Assembly: GCA_945928335.1 (NCBI GenBank)
Contig: CAMENK010000041.1
Span: forward strand, 1-6,372
DNA length: 6,372 nt
Direction of reading: 5' to 3'
Origin: an uncultured Bacillota bacterium
Lineage (GTDB): Bacteria; Bacillota_I; Bacilli_A; RF39; UBA660
Of this stretch, positions 1-5,392 are shown one piece after another. A program made the position numbers and the translations under genes. Positions within the stretch are counted from its first letter, which is position 1. Every line of letters starts with the position of its first letter. Below the pieces are notes generated by a model, which saw only the letters and a program-made list of their open reading frames with translations, did no database searches and was not told the origin of the DNA.

Positions 1-342
1 TTTGATTATGAAGTAGAAGCTAGTGGTAATAAAATACTATTTGCTGTTGATGCTGAAGCTAAAAAGATATTAGTAGAAGAAGGACAAAAATTAACTTATA
101 GATTAGATACAAATGTAAAAGAAACAGTTTATAATTTATCTTATGAAGTATATAGCTATGGGTTAACTCAATATGCTGATGCAGAATGGGTTATTGAAAG
201 AATGGTTGAAGCTAAGGGTGATGGTAATCCTGATTATCCTAATCCACCTCAAACTGGAAATGGAAAAGGTGTGATTATTACATTATTAAGTTTCTTAACA
301 TTAGGATTAAGTAGTATATTTACTAAGAAAAAAGAAAATTAA
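1..342 (+). CDS. C-terminal end of a sortase-anchored cell-wall surface protein (5' partial)
   Basis: This reading frame is open from the first base and ends at TAA 340-342, giving 113 residues of a protein whose beginning lies outside the window. The first 65 or so residues look like a beta-rich extracellular domain rich in acidic residues and Val/Ile/Tyr, which I cannot assign to a family. A short Asp/Asn/Pro/Gly linker (about residues 74-81) leads to the sequence N-P-P-Q-T-G at residues 81-86 (bases 241-258). A hydrophobic helix follows (about residues 91-107) and then a KKK-containing tail. Motif, membrane helix and positive tail in that order form a classical sortase cell-wall sorting signal, with PPQTG in place of LPXTG. 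The inferred fate is secretion, cleavage between Thr85 and Gly86, and covalent attachment to peptidoglycan. The ligand or function of the outer part is unknown. A terminator follows 9 bases after the stop. Confidence 0.85.
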   Translation, partial: FDYEVEASGNKILFAVDAEAKKILVEEGQKLTYRLDTNVKETVYNLSYEVYSYGLTQYADAEWVIERMVEAKGDGNPDYPNPPQTGNGKGVIITLLSFLTLGLSSIFTKKKEN

Positions 343-351
343 AATAATTTT

Positions 352-381
352 AAACTATTAGGAAATTCCTAGTAGTTTTTT
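352..381 (+). terminator. Rho-independent terminator after the sortase substrate gene
   Basis: Arms AAACTATTAGG (352-362) and CCTAGTAGTTT (368-378) pair over 11 positions with a single T-G wobble, around a 5-base AAATT loop. The right arm runs directly into a T tract (376-381). Position, stem and T run fit an intrinsic terminator. The same arm sequences recur after the XRE gene at 2362-2395. Confidence 0.85.
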
Positions 382-402
382 CATATTATTTATTGTGATA
401 TT

Positions 403-1635
403 ATGAAAAAGACAATAATTCTGTTTACAATGTTTTTTATTTGTTTAAAAGTTTACTATGCTGGTGAAACTGAGGTTTGTAGAATAGGAGAAGTTTATTA
501 TGATACTTTAGAGGAAGCTATTAGTAAAGTCAAAAGTGATGAGACTATTGTTTTAATTTCTAATATAAATAGTAATAATTCTTTTATTATAGATAAGCCT
601 GTTAAAATTGATTTAAATAGTCACAATATTTCTGTACCTAGAATGGTTTTTAAAGTAGATGGTGGACAATTAAAACTTGTCGGAAGTGGAGTTGTCAAAG
701 AGTTAGAACCTTATTATGGCGCAGTTGTTATTAAGGGGTCTTTGGATGAAAATAAAGTAAATTTTAGTTTGTTAGAAGTTGATGAGGATATAACATTAGA
801 AGGTTGGAGTGGTGTTTTTATTGATCAAAATTCTGGAAAAGGATATGGTATTAAAGTTATAGTTAATGGAATTATAAATGCTGTTGATGATATAAGTGGG
901 AGTAATGGTATTGGTGTTTATGTAAATGGAAATATTAAAGATACTGTTAATTCTCCTACTATTATTGTAAAAGATAGTTCAAATATTTTTTCTACTGGAG
1001 TTGGTATTTATCAAGCTGGATATGCAAAAACAACAATTTATGGTGGTTATATAGAAGGCGTTAATTCTGCCATTGCAATTAAAAGTGGAGTTTTAAATAT
1101 AAATGATGGAGAGTTTGTTTGTAATGGTAATGACAATACTCCGACAAGTGGTATCAATAATGGCGTAAATGCATCAGGAACAACTTTACAGATTGAATCT
1201 AATCCTTCTTATGCTGGAAAGATTGAAATTGATATTATAAATGGTATTTTTAAAAGTAAGTATTCAAATGTTATTTATGAATACTTAACAGGTTCAGTTA
1301 CTAATGTTTACAATTTTATTATAGGAGGCGGTACTTTTATTAGTGAAAGTTCTAAAGATGTTTTTAATTTATCATCAGATTTTAAAAATAAAATTCCTTC
1401 ATTTATAATTGGTGGAAAATTTTCAAGTGATCCAACTGCTTATTTAAAAGTGGATTATCGAGCAATAAAAAATACTAATGATCTTTTTGAAGTTTCTAAG
1501 ACTACTTCAAGTTTAGTCAGTAAAGAAGTGAGTAATAGAAATGATAATATTCCTATTATAGTTTCAATTATAATTATTTGCGCTGTATTATTTATCGTAA
1601 TATTTTTTATTAATAATGGTATTAAATTTATATAA
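403..1635 (+). CDS. Secreted beta-helix-like surface protein with C-terminal membrane anchor
   Basis: The protein has 410 residues. Residues 1-20 form a signal peptide: MKK, a hydrophobic core, then a probable cleavage site after YYA at 18-20. Next comes a segment of the type V-x-R-I-G-x-x-Y-Y-x-T-L-E-E-A-I (about 25-40), then I-D-L-N-S-H-N-I (69-76). This layout is familiar from gut Firmicutes surface proteins carrying pectate-lyase-like parallel beta-helices. Further on, short strands alternate with Gly/Asn turns such as GGYIEG (214-219), NDGEF (234-238), GGGTF (308-312) and GGKF (337-340). FSSDPTAYL (340-348) resembles the ending of similar repeat proteins. Residues 383-404 are a membrane helix with a very short tail and no LPXTG-type motif, so the protein is probably membrane-held rather than wall-linked. 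No catalytic residues are recognisable; adhesion or a structural role is a guess. The ATG at 403 lacks a clear Shine-Dalgarno sequence but places the signal peptide correctly. Confidence 0.75.
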   Translation: MKKTIILFTMFFICLKVYYAGETEVCRIGEVYYDTLEEAISKVKSDETIVLISNINSNNSFIIDKPVKIDLNSHNISVPRMVFKVDGGQLKLVGSGVVKELEPYYGAVVIKGSLDENKVNFSLLEVDEDITLEGWSGVFIDQNSGKGYGIKVIVNGIINAVDDISGSNGIGVYVNGNIKDTVNSPTIIVKDSSNIFSTGVGIYQAGYAKTTIYGGYIEGVNSAIAIKSGVLNINDGEFVCNGNDNTPTSGINNGVNASGTTLQIESNPSYAGKIEIDIINGIFKSKYSNVIYEYLTGSVTNVYNFIIGGGTFISESSKDVFNLSSDFKNKIPSFIIGGKFSSDPTAYLKVDYRAIKNTNDLFEVSKTTSSLVSKEVSNRNDNIPIIVSIIIICAVLFIVIFFINNGIKFI

Positions 1636-1650
1636 AAATATTAAATCTCA

Positions 1651-1659
1651 TGTTATAAT
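1651..1659 (+). promoter_or_regulatory. Extended -10 promoter candidate for the XRE gene
   Basis: TGTTATAAT matches the extended -10 consensus TGnTATAAT exactly. No TTGACA-like -35 is seen at the usual distance, which is tolerated for extended -10 promoters. The predicted start would be near 1666, leaving a leader of only about 10 bases that includes the ribosome site AAGAGG (1665-1670). In so AT-rich a sequence chance matches occur, so this rests on motif and position alone. Confidence 0.45.
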
Positions 1660-1676
1660 GTTATAAGAGGTATGTA

Positions 1677-2363
1677 ATGAAGCAGGAACTAATTAGTAAA
1701 AAAATTAAAGAATTGAGAATTAAGAATAATTTAACTCAAAATGAACTTGCTAATAAACTTAATGTTACTTATCAAGCTGTTAGTAAGTGGGAAAATGGTA
1801 AGAATTTACCGGACTTATCTATTATGAGTGAGATTTGTAAGATTTTTGATATTGAACTTTCTGAACTTATTGGTGATAATTTTAAAAAAAAATCTAATAA
1901 GAAAGTTTTTATTTTAGTTCCTATTTTGTTAATTGTAATTGTCTTATTGTTTATTATCTTTTTTGATAAAAACGATGATTATGAATTGAAACCATTAACA
2001 ACTACTTGTGAAGAATTTGAAATATCTGGAGTAGCTGCTTATAATAAAGAAAAAACTTCAATTTATATTTCTAATATATCTTATTGTGGGAAGGAAGAAG
2101 ATTTAGTTTTTAAAGAGATAGAATGTGTTCTGTATGAGGAAACATCTAAAGAAAAAATAAAAGTTAATAATTGTATGAAAGTATCTGAAGAAACTAATTT
2201 AAAAGATTATTTGAGTGAATTGAAAATAAATGTAGATCATTTTAGTACTGAATGTAAACATTTTAAAGAGAATAATTTATATTTAGAAATCACTGGTAAA
2301 AATGACGATGAAAAAATTATTACATATAAAATACCTTTAAAATTGGAGGAAGATTGTAACTAA
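1677..2363 (+). CDS. Membrane-bound XRE-family HTH regulator with cysteine-rich outer domain
   Basis: The protein has 228 residues. Residues 6-64 are a classic HTH_3/XRE (Cro/cI-type) DNA-binding domain: I-K-E-L-R-x-x-x-N-L-T-Q-x-E-L-A, then V-T-Y-Q-A-V-S-K-W-E-N-G-K and P-D-L. After a lysine-rich stretch (70-76), residues 77-96 form a single membrane helix. This puts the N-terminal HTH in the cytoplasm and residues 97-228 outside. The outer part resembles no family I know; it is acidic and contains six cysteines (111, 137, 150, 166, 193, 227), enough for three disulfides. XRE proteins with a membrane helix are widespread in Firmicutes and are usually taken as one-component sensors; the signal and target genes here are unknown. 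The start is supported by AAGAGG at 1665-1670, 6 bases upstream of ATG, and by an extended -10 at 1651-1659. The next gene encodes an extracytoplasmic thioredoxin-like protein, making a redox link plausible. Confidence 0.85.
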   Translation: MKQELISKKIKELRIKNNLTQNELANKLNVTYQAVSKWENGKNLPDLSIMSEICKIFDIELSELIGDNFKKKSNKKVFILVPILLIVIVLLFIIFFDKNDDYELKPLTTTCEEFEISGVAAYNKEKTSIYISNISYCGKEEDLVFKEIECVLYEETSKEKIKVNNCMKVSEETNLKDYLSELKINVDHFSTECKHFKENNLYLEITGKNDDEKIITYKIPLKLEEDCN

Positions 2364-2406
2364 ACTATTAGTTGAGAAAGTTCAACTAGTAGTTTCTTTA
2401 TTTTTT
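2362..2406 (+). terminator. Rho-independent terminator after the XRE gene
   Basis: Arms AAACTATTAGTTGA (2362-2375) and TCAACTAGTAGTTT (2382-2395) pair over 14 positions with one T-G wobble around a 6-base loop GAAAGT. The right arm is followed by C and a T-rich run (to about 2406). The left arm begins inside the TAA stop codon. Ten bases of each arm are identical to the terminator at 352-381. Confidence 0.85.
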
Positions 2407-2445
2407 AATTTTATTATTTTATACTTTTTATGAAAGTGAGGAATT

Positions 2446-3045
2446 ATGAAGAAAAAAGTTTTAATTATCTTAACAATTATTTTAGTATTATTTATTGGAA
2501 TAGGTGGTTTCTTTTATTTAAATAAGGATTCTGAAAGTAGTGATGCTATAAAGTTTAGTGAAGAATATGGTATATCAGAAGATAATGTTTTTGTTTATAG
2601 AGATAAAGAAGAGATTCTTAATATTATGAAAAATGGCACTGGAGTAGTTTATTTAGGGTTTCCTGAGTGTCCATGGTGTAAAGCTTATGTTGTTTATTTA
2701 AATGAAGTTGCTAAATCTAATGGATTAGATAAAATATATTATTATAATATTCTTGATGATAGAAAGAATAATACTGAATTTTATCAAGAAGTAGTTTCAT
2801 TATTAAGTGGAAACTTACAATATGATGAGGAAGGCAACGAAAGAATTTATGTTCCTAATGTATCATTTCATGTAAAGGGGAGTCTTATAGGAAATGATTA
2901 TGAAACTAGTAAGGATACTAATGGTTTTAGTAATCCACAAGAATATTGGACTGAAACAGAAATAAAGGATTTAAAAGATACTTTAAATGAATATGTTAAA
3001 GAAGTAGTTAATGAATTAAATACTTGTACTACTTGTAATAAATAA
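2446..3045 (+). CDS. Membrane-anchored thioredoxin-fold protein (CPWC) with C-terminal CTTC
   Basis: The protein has 199 residues. Residues 1-25 are MKKK plus a hydrophobic helix without a clear cleavage site or lipobox, so an uncleaved anchor with the rest outside is likely. Residues 66-79 (G-V-V-Y-L-G-F-P-E-C-P-W-C-K) carry the thioredoxin active site, C75-P-W-C78, at the end of a beta strand. VPN at 136-138 is a good candidate for the cis-proline loop facing the active site. The fold resembles the thioredoxin-like proteins annotated as bacteriocin-transport accessory proteins (CPWC/CPYC after a Gly), but no bacteriocin gene is visible. The inferred role is thiol-disulfide exchange on secreted or membrane proteins. 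The C-terminus adds a second pair, C194-T-T-C197, two residues from the end. The start is supported by GTGAGGAA at 2436-2443. The gene lies behind the XRE terminator, so it probably has its own promoter; TATACT at 2420-2425 is a weak candidate. Electron donor and substrates are unknown. Confidence 0.8.
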   Translation: MKKKVLIILTIILVLFIGIGGFFYLNKDSESSDAIKFSEEYGISEDNVFVYRDKEEILNIMKNGTGVVYLGFPECPWCKAYVVYLNEVAKSNGLDKIYYYNILDDRKNNTEFYQEVVSLLSGNLQYDEEGNERIYVPNVSFHVKGSLIGNDYETSKDTNGFSNPQEYWTETEIKDLKDTLNEYVKEVVNELNTCTTCNK

Positions 3046-3063
3046 CTGTCTATTGACAGTTTT
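3044..3063 (+). terminator. Small hairpin between thioredoxin-like and kinase genes, possible weak terminator
   Basis: Arms AACTGTC (3044-3050) and GACAGTT (3055-3061) pair perfectly over 7 bases with a TATT loop. The left arm starts in the TAA stop codon, and only four consecutive T residues (3060-3063) end the element. The short stem and short T run make efficient termination doubtful. It could equally stabilise the upstream message or act as an attenuator before the kinase gene, whose Shine-Dalgarno sequence begins 8 bases after the stem. Confidence 0.4.
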
Positions 3064-3078
3064 ATAATGGAGGAAGAT

Positions 3079-3753
3079 ATGGGAAAAATAATTTTAATTG
3101 AAGGGACAGATTGTTCTGGAAAAGAAACTCAGAGTAATTTGTTAATGGAAAAATTAAAGAGTGAAGGGTTAAAGGTTGATAAGTTAGCTTTTCCTGATTA
3201 TGATAGTCCGACTGGTAAAATTATAGGTGGTCCTTATTTAGGTAAATCTTACATTTGTCAAAGTTGGTTTGATGAGGGAGCAGTAAATGTTGATGCTAAA
3301 GTTGCTTCATTATATTATGCTGCTGATAGGTTATATCATAAAGAATTAATTATTGAACTTCTTAATAAAAATGATGTTCTTATATTGGATAGATATACTA
3401 TTTCTAACATGGCTCATCAGGGATGTAAATTTTCTAATAAAGAAGATAGAATTAAAATGTATAAATGGTTAGAAGAATTGGAATTTAATTTATTAGGCTT
3501 ACCTAGACCAGATGGTGTTATATTTTTATATATGCCAGAGGAAGTTAGTGAAGAATTAAAGAAGAATAGAGAAGAAATTCCTGATGAACTTGAAAAGTCT
3601 AAAGAGCATTTAACTAATGCTGAAAATGCATATCTAGAACTTTCTCAACTATATGGATTTAAGAAGATAGATTGTAGCTGTGATGGTAAAGCTAGATCCA
3701 AAGAAAGTATAAGTGAAGATGTATATAAAGTTGTAAAAGATATTATAAAATAA
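3079..3753 (+). CDS. tmk: Thymidylate kinase-like P-loop nucleotide kinase
   Basis: Reading from ATG 3079 gives 224 residues. The in-frame ATG at 3067 is less likely, because a strong ribosome site GGAGGA (3069-3074) sits 4 bases before 3079 and would be inside the coding part of the longer form. The motifs follow the thymidylate kinase order: P-loop G-T-D-C-S-G-K-E (residues 9-16), F-P-D-Y-D-S-P-T-G-K (38-47), A-D-R (81-83), the D-R-Y motif (104-106) and a charged LID-like segment (about 161-178). The family phosphorylates dTMP to dTDP in the cytoplasm, using ATP, for DNA synthesis. The P-loop ends in Lys-Glu instead of the usual Lys-Thr, and the FPDY segment looks more like the eukaryotic style than the E. 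coli TREPGG style. A second, housekeeping tmk could exist elsewhere, in which case this may be a paralogue with another nucleotide preference. The neighbours give no functional link. Confidence 0.8.
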   Translation: MGKIILIEGTDCSGKETQSNLLMEKLKSEGLKVDKLAFPDYDSPTGKIIGGPYLGKSYICQSWFDEGAVNVDAKVASLYYAADRLYHKELIIELLNKNDVLILDRYTISNMAHQGCKFSNKEDRIKMYKWLEELEFNLLGLPRPDGVIFLYMPEEVSEELKKNREEIPDELEKSKEHLTNAENAYLELSQLYGFKKIDCSCDGKARSKESISEDVYKVVKDIIK

Positions 3754-3777
3754 ATTATTAACAATAATTGGTAGTTT
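3752..3777 (+). terminator. Weak hairpin after the kinase gene, degenerate relative of the other two terminators
   Basis: AAATTATTAA (3752-3761) can pair with TTGGTAGTTT (3768-3777) over 10 positions, three of them T-G wobbles, around a CAATAA loop. Like the terminator at 2362 it begins in the stop codon. The arms resemble the AAACTATTAG / CTAGTAGTTT pair of the two strong terminators. It lacks a following T run, so termination is uncertain. Confidence 0.35.
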
Positions 3778-3798
3778 AAAATACTTATTTAATGTAAT

Positions 3799-3804
3799 TA
3801 TAAT
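3799..3804 (+). promoter_or_regulatory. Possible -10 box upstream of the small secreted protein gene
   Basis: TATAAT is a perfect -10 hexamer in the 65-base gap before the ATG at 3819. No convincing -35 or TGn extension is present. A transcript starting about 7 bases downstream would cut into the weak ribosome site AGGTG (3808-3812). It is suggestive only, given the AT-rich background. Confidence 0.25.
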
Positions 3805-3818
3805 AATAGGTGTAAGTA

Positions 3819-4226
3819 ATGAAAAAAGTATTTTTAAGTTTATCAGTTATGTTAATAATTTTATTTTGTTTTAAAAAGATATATGCTGTTAATTATGATG
3901 AAGAGTATGTAGAGAGTTATTATAGTTTGAATTTTGATTGTTTAAATTCAAAGAATCTTAATAAACTTTTTGAAAATATTAAAGGTACTGTTATTGAAGT
4001 TGAAGTACAAGTAGATAGATTTAATAATACTTATAGATTTAATACTGGAATGCTTGATAATTTAGAAAAAGATTTGACTATTTTAGTTTTAGAAGATTTA
4101 AAAGAAGTAACTAATAGAGAAGAAGTTTCAATTATAGAGATAAGTGGTTTTAATATAATACGTATAGATTTAAGGTGTACTAAGCATGATAAAGATATTA
4201 TTGTAAAAAGAAGTGAAAGTTTATGA
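3819..4226 (+). CDS. Small secreted protein of unknown function
   Basis: The protein has 135 residues. Residues 1-23 are a signal peptide: MKK, a hydrophobic core (4-18), then a c-region with two lysines ending in IYA, probably cleaved after Ala23. The mature part of about 112 residues begins acidic and Tyr-rich (NYDEEYVESYY), alternates predicted strands and helices, and has just two cysteines, at 41 and 120, which could form one disulfide. I recognise no domain. C17 lies in the hydrophobic core without a lipobox, so a lipoprotein is unlikely. A weak ribosome site AGGTG (3808-3812) precedes the ATG. The TGA stop overlaps the start of the transporter gene by 4 bases (ATGA), which indicates co-expression and probably translational coupling. 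It may be a partner or cargo of that transporter, or simply share its operon; the sequence cannot decide. Confidence 0.75.
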   Translation: MKKVFLSLSVMLIILFCFKKIYAVNYDEEYVESYYSLNFDCLNSKNLNKLFENIKGTVIEVEVQVDRFNNTYRFNTGMLDNLEKDLTILVLEDLKEVTNREEVSIIEISGFNIIRIDLRCTKHDKDIIVKRSESL

Positions 4227-5344
4227 GTGATTTAAAGAAATATAATATTTTTGTAACAATTACTAGTTTTGCTAAACTTTTAGTGGAATTGTTTATTCCA
4301 CTTATTTTATATGATTATGGTTTTAGTATAAATAATATTATTTTATTTTTAATATTTAAATATGTTTTTTGTTCTTTAATGATACCAATTACTATGTGGA
4401 TAAATAAAAAGATATCTTGGACTAGGATAATGATTATGAGTAGTTTTTTCTTTGCCTTAACTTATATTTATCTAAATTATATTAAAGTCAATATATTAAG
4501 TTTGATTATTCTTTCATTTTTATTTTCTTCTTACTTAATGTTTTATTGGTTAGGTAGACATATTTATGCACTTAGTATTATAGAGGATAAAAAAACTACT
4601 GATAATGTTAGTTTATATACTATTTTTACTATTATTGGTGGATTACCTGCTGCTTTTATTGGAAGTATTATTCTAAAAAAATTTGGATTTATTGTGTTAA
4701 CTATTATTGTTTTAGTTCTTATGGTTATTAGTGTTATACCTTTAATAAAAATGAAATATAAAGTTAGTAAAGAAAGTGAAAGTTTAAAACAAATTGCTAG
4801 AACATTTCCTAAAAAGAATTATGTTTTTATTATAATAGAACAATTAAGATATATATTAACTAGTGTTTTTCCATTATTTATATATATTTATATAAAAAAG
4901 GAATTATCTTATATAGGAATTCTTAATTTAATATGTGGGATTGGTAGTATTATTTATATTTATTTTTTAAGTAAAAAAATGGATAAGAATAAGAAAGATT
5001 ATTTGAAATTAACATCTATTTTATTGGTTTTCATATATTTAGGTAAGGTAAATATAAAGAATAGTAATATTTTTTATATAATAGTATTTTTTGAGGGGAT
5101 TTTAAAAGTAACTTTAGATAATATAGTACAAAGAAATACTTATGTTTATGGAAAGAATTATATTATAAGTTCTTATATAGAATTTATTGAATTATTAAAT
5201 AATATTACTAGGACTATATTTCTTATATTGTTTTATATTTTAAGATTAAACTTAAATGTTATAATTTATATAGGTATTATAGGTGTATTTATAAATGCTT
5301 TTATAGGTTTTGATGATGGAAAATATGGATATTCTAGATTATAG
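4223..5344 (+). CDS. MFS-type multi-pass membrane transporter
   Basis: The protein has 373 residues and about 12 hydrophobic segments, roughly at 8-30, 38-60, 67-85, 91-110, 131-151, 154-175, 199-224, 228-249, 261-275, 282-298, 325-342 and 345-362. A charged cytoplasmic-type loop (about 176-198) sits between the halves, the 6+6 layout of the Major Facilitator Superfamily. Residues 107-116 (F-Y-W-L-G-R-H-I-Y-A) form a recognisable motif in a group of uncharacterised bacterial MFS proteins. The classic GxLaDrxGrkr signature after helix 2 is not preserved; N-K-K-I-S-W-T-R stands there. It is slightly shorter than the usual 400 residues or so. The substrate is unknown. The ATG overlaps the preceding stop by 4 bases, so ribosomes may re-initiate from the small secreted protein gene. 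The gene ends with TAG 48 bases before the ATPase gene, with no clear terminator between, so the ATPase could be co-transcribed. Confidence 0.75.
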   Translation: MSDLKKYNIFVTITSFAKLLVELFIPLILYDYGFSINNIILFLIFKYVFCSLMIPITMWINKKISWTRIMIMSSFFFALTYIYLNYIKVNILSLIILSFLFSSYLMFYWLGRHIYALSIIEDKKTTDNVSLYTIFTIIGGLPAAFIGSIILKKFGFIVLTIIVLVLMVISVIPLIKMKYKVSKESESLKQIARTFPKKNYVFIIIEQLRYILTSVFPLFIYIYIKKELSYIGILNLICGIGSIIYIYFLSKKMDKNKKDYLKLTSILLVFIYLGKVNIKNSNIFYIIVFFEGILKVTLDNIVQRNTYVYGKNYIISSYIEFIELLNNITRTIFLILFYILRLNLNVIIYIGIIGVFINAFIGFDDGKYGYSRL

Positions 5345-5392
5345 GTTATTCTAAAATTAAATTCTTCTTAATATACTTAATTGGTGAATGGA

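Noticed and set aside
2446..3045. Bacteriocin export locus, suggested by the accessory-protein-like thioredoxin
   Set aside because: No small GG-leader peptide, ABC peptidase-transporter or immunity gene is visible nearby.
1677..3045. Toxin-antitoxin or phage repressor module based on the XRE domain
   Set aside because: The XRE protein has a membrane helix and a long outer domain, and there is no small toxin-like partner or phage gene adjacent.
3063..3068. TATAAT as a promoter for the kinase gene, with TTGACA at 3053-3058
   Set aside because: The two hexamers are only 4 bases apart, and the predicted start would fall after the ribosome site. The TTGACA is part of the hairpin at 3044-3061.
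5384..5392. GTG 5384 as the ATPase start
   Set aside because: It is in frame but adds only three residues, and GGTG at 5383-5386 fits better as a weak ribosome site for ATG 5393.
5345..5392. Terminator or promoter between the transporter and ATPase genes
   Set aside because: Only weak AT-only pairing (AATTAA with TTAATT) and a poor TAATAT (5369-5374) without a -35 are present; neither can be supported.
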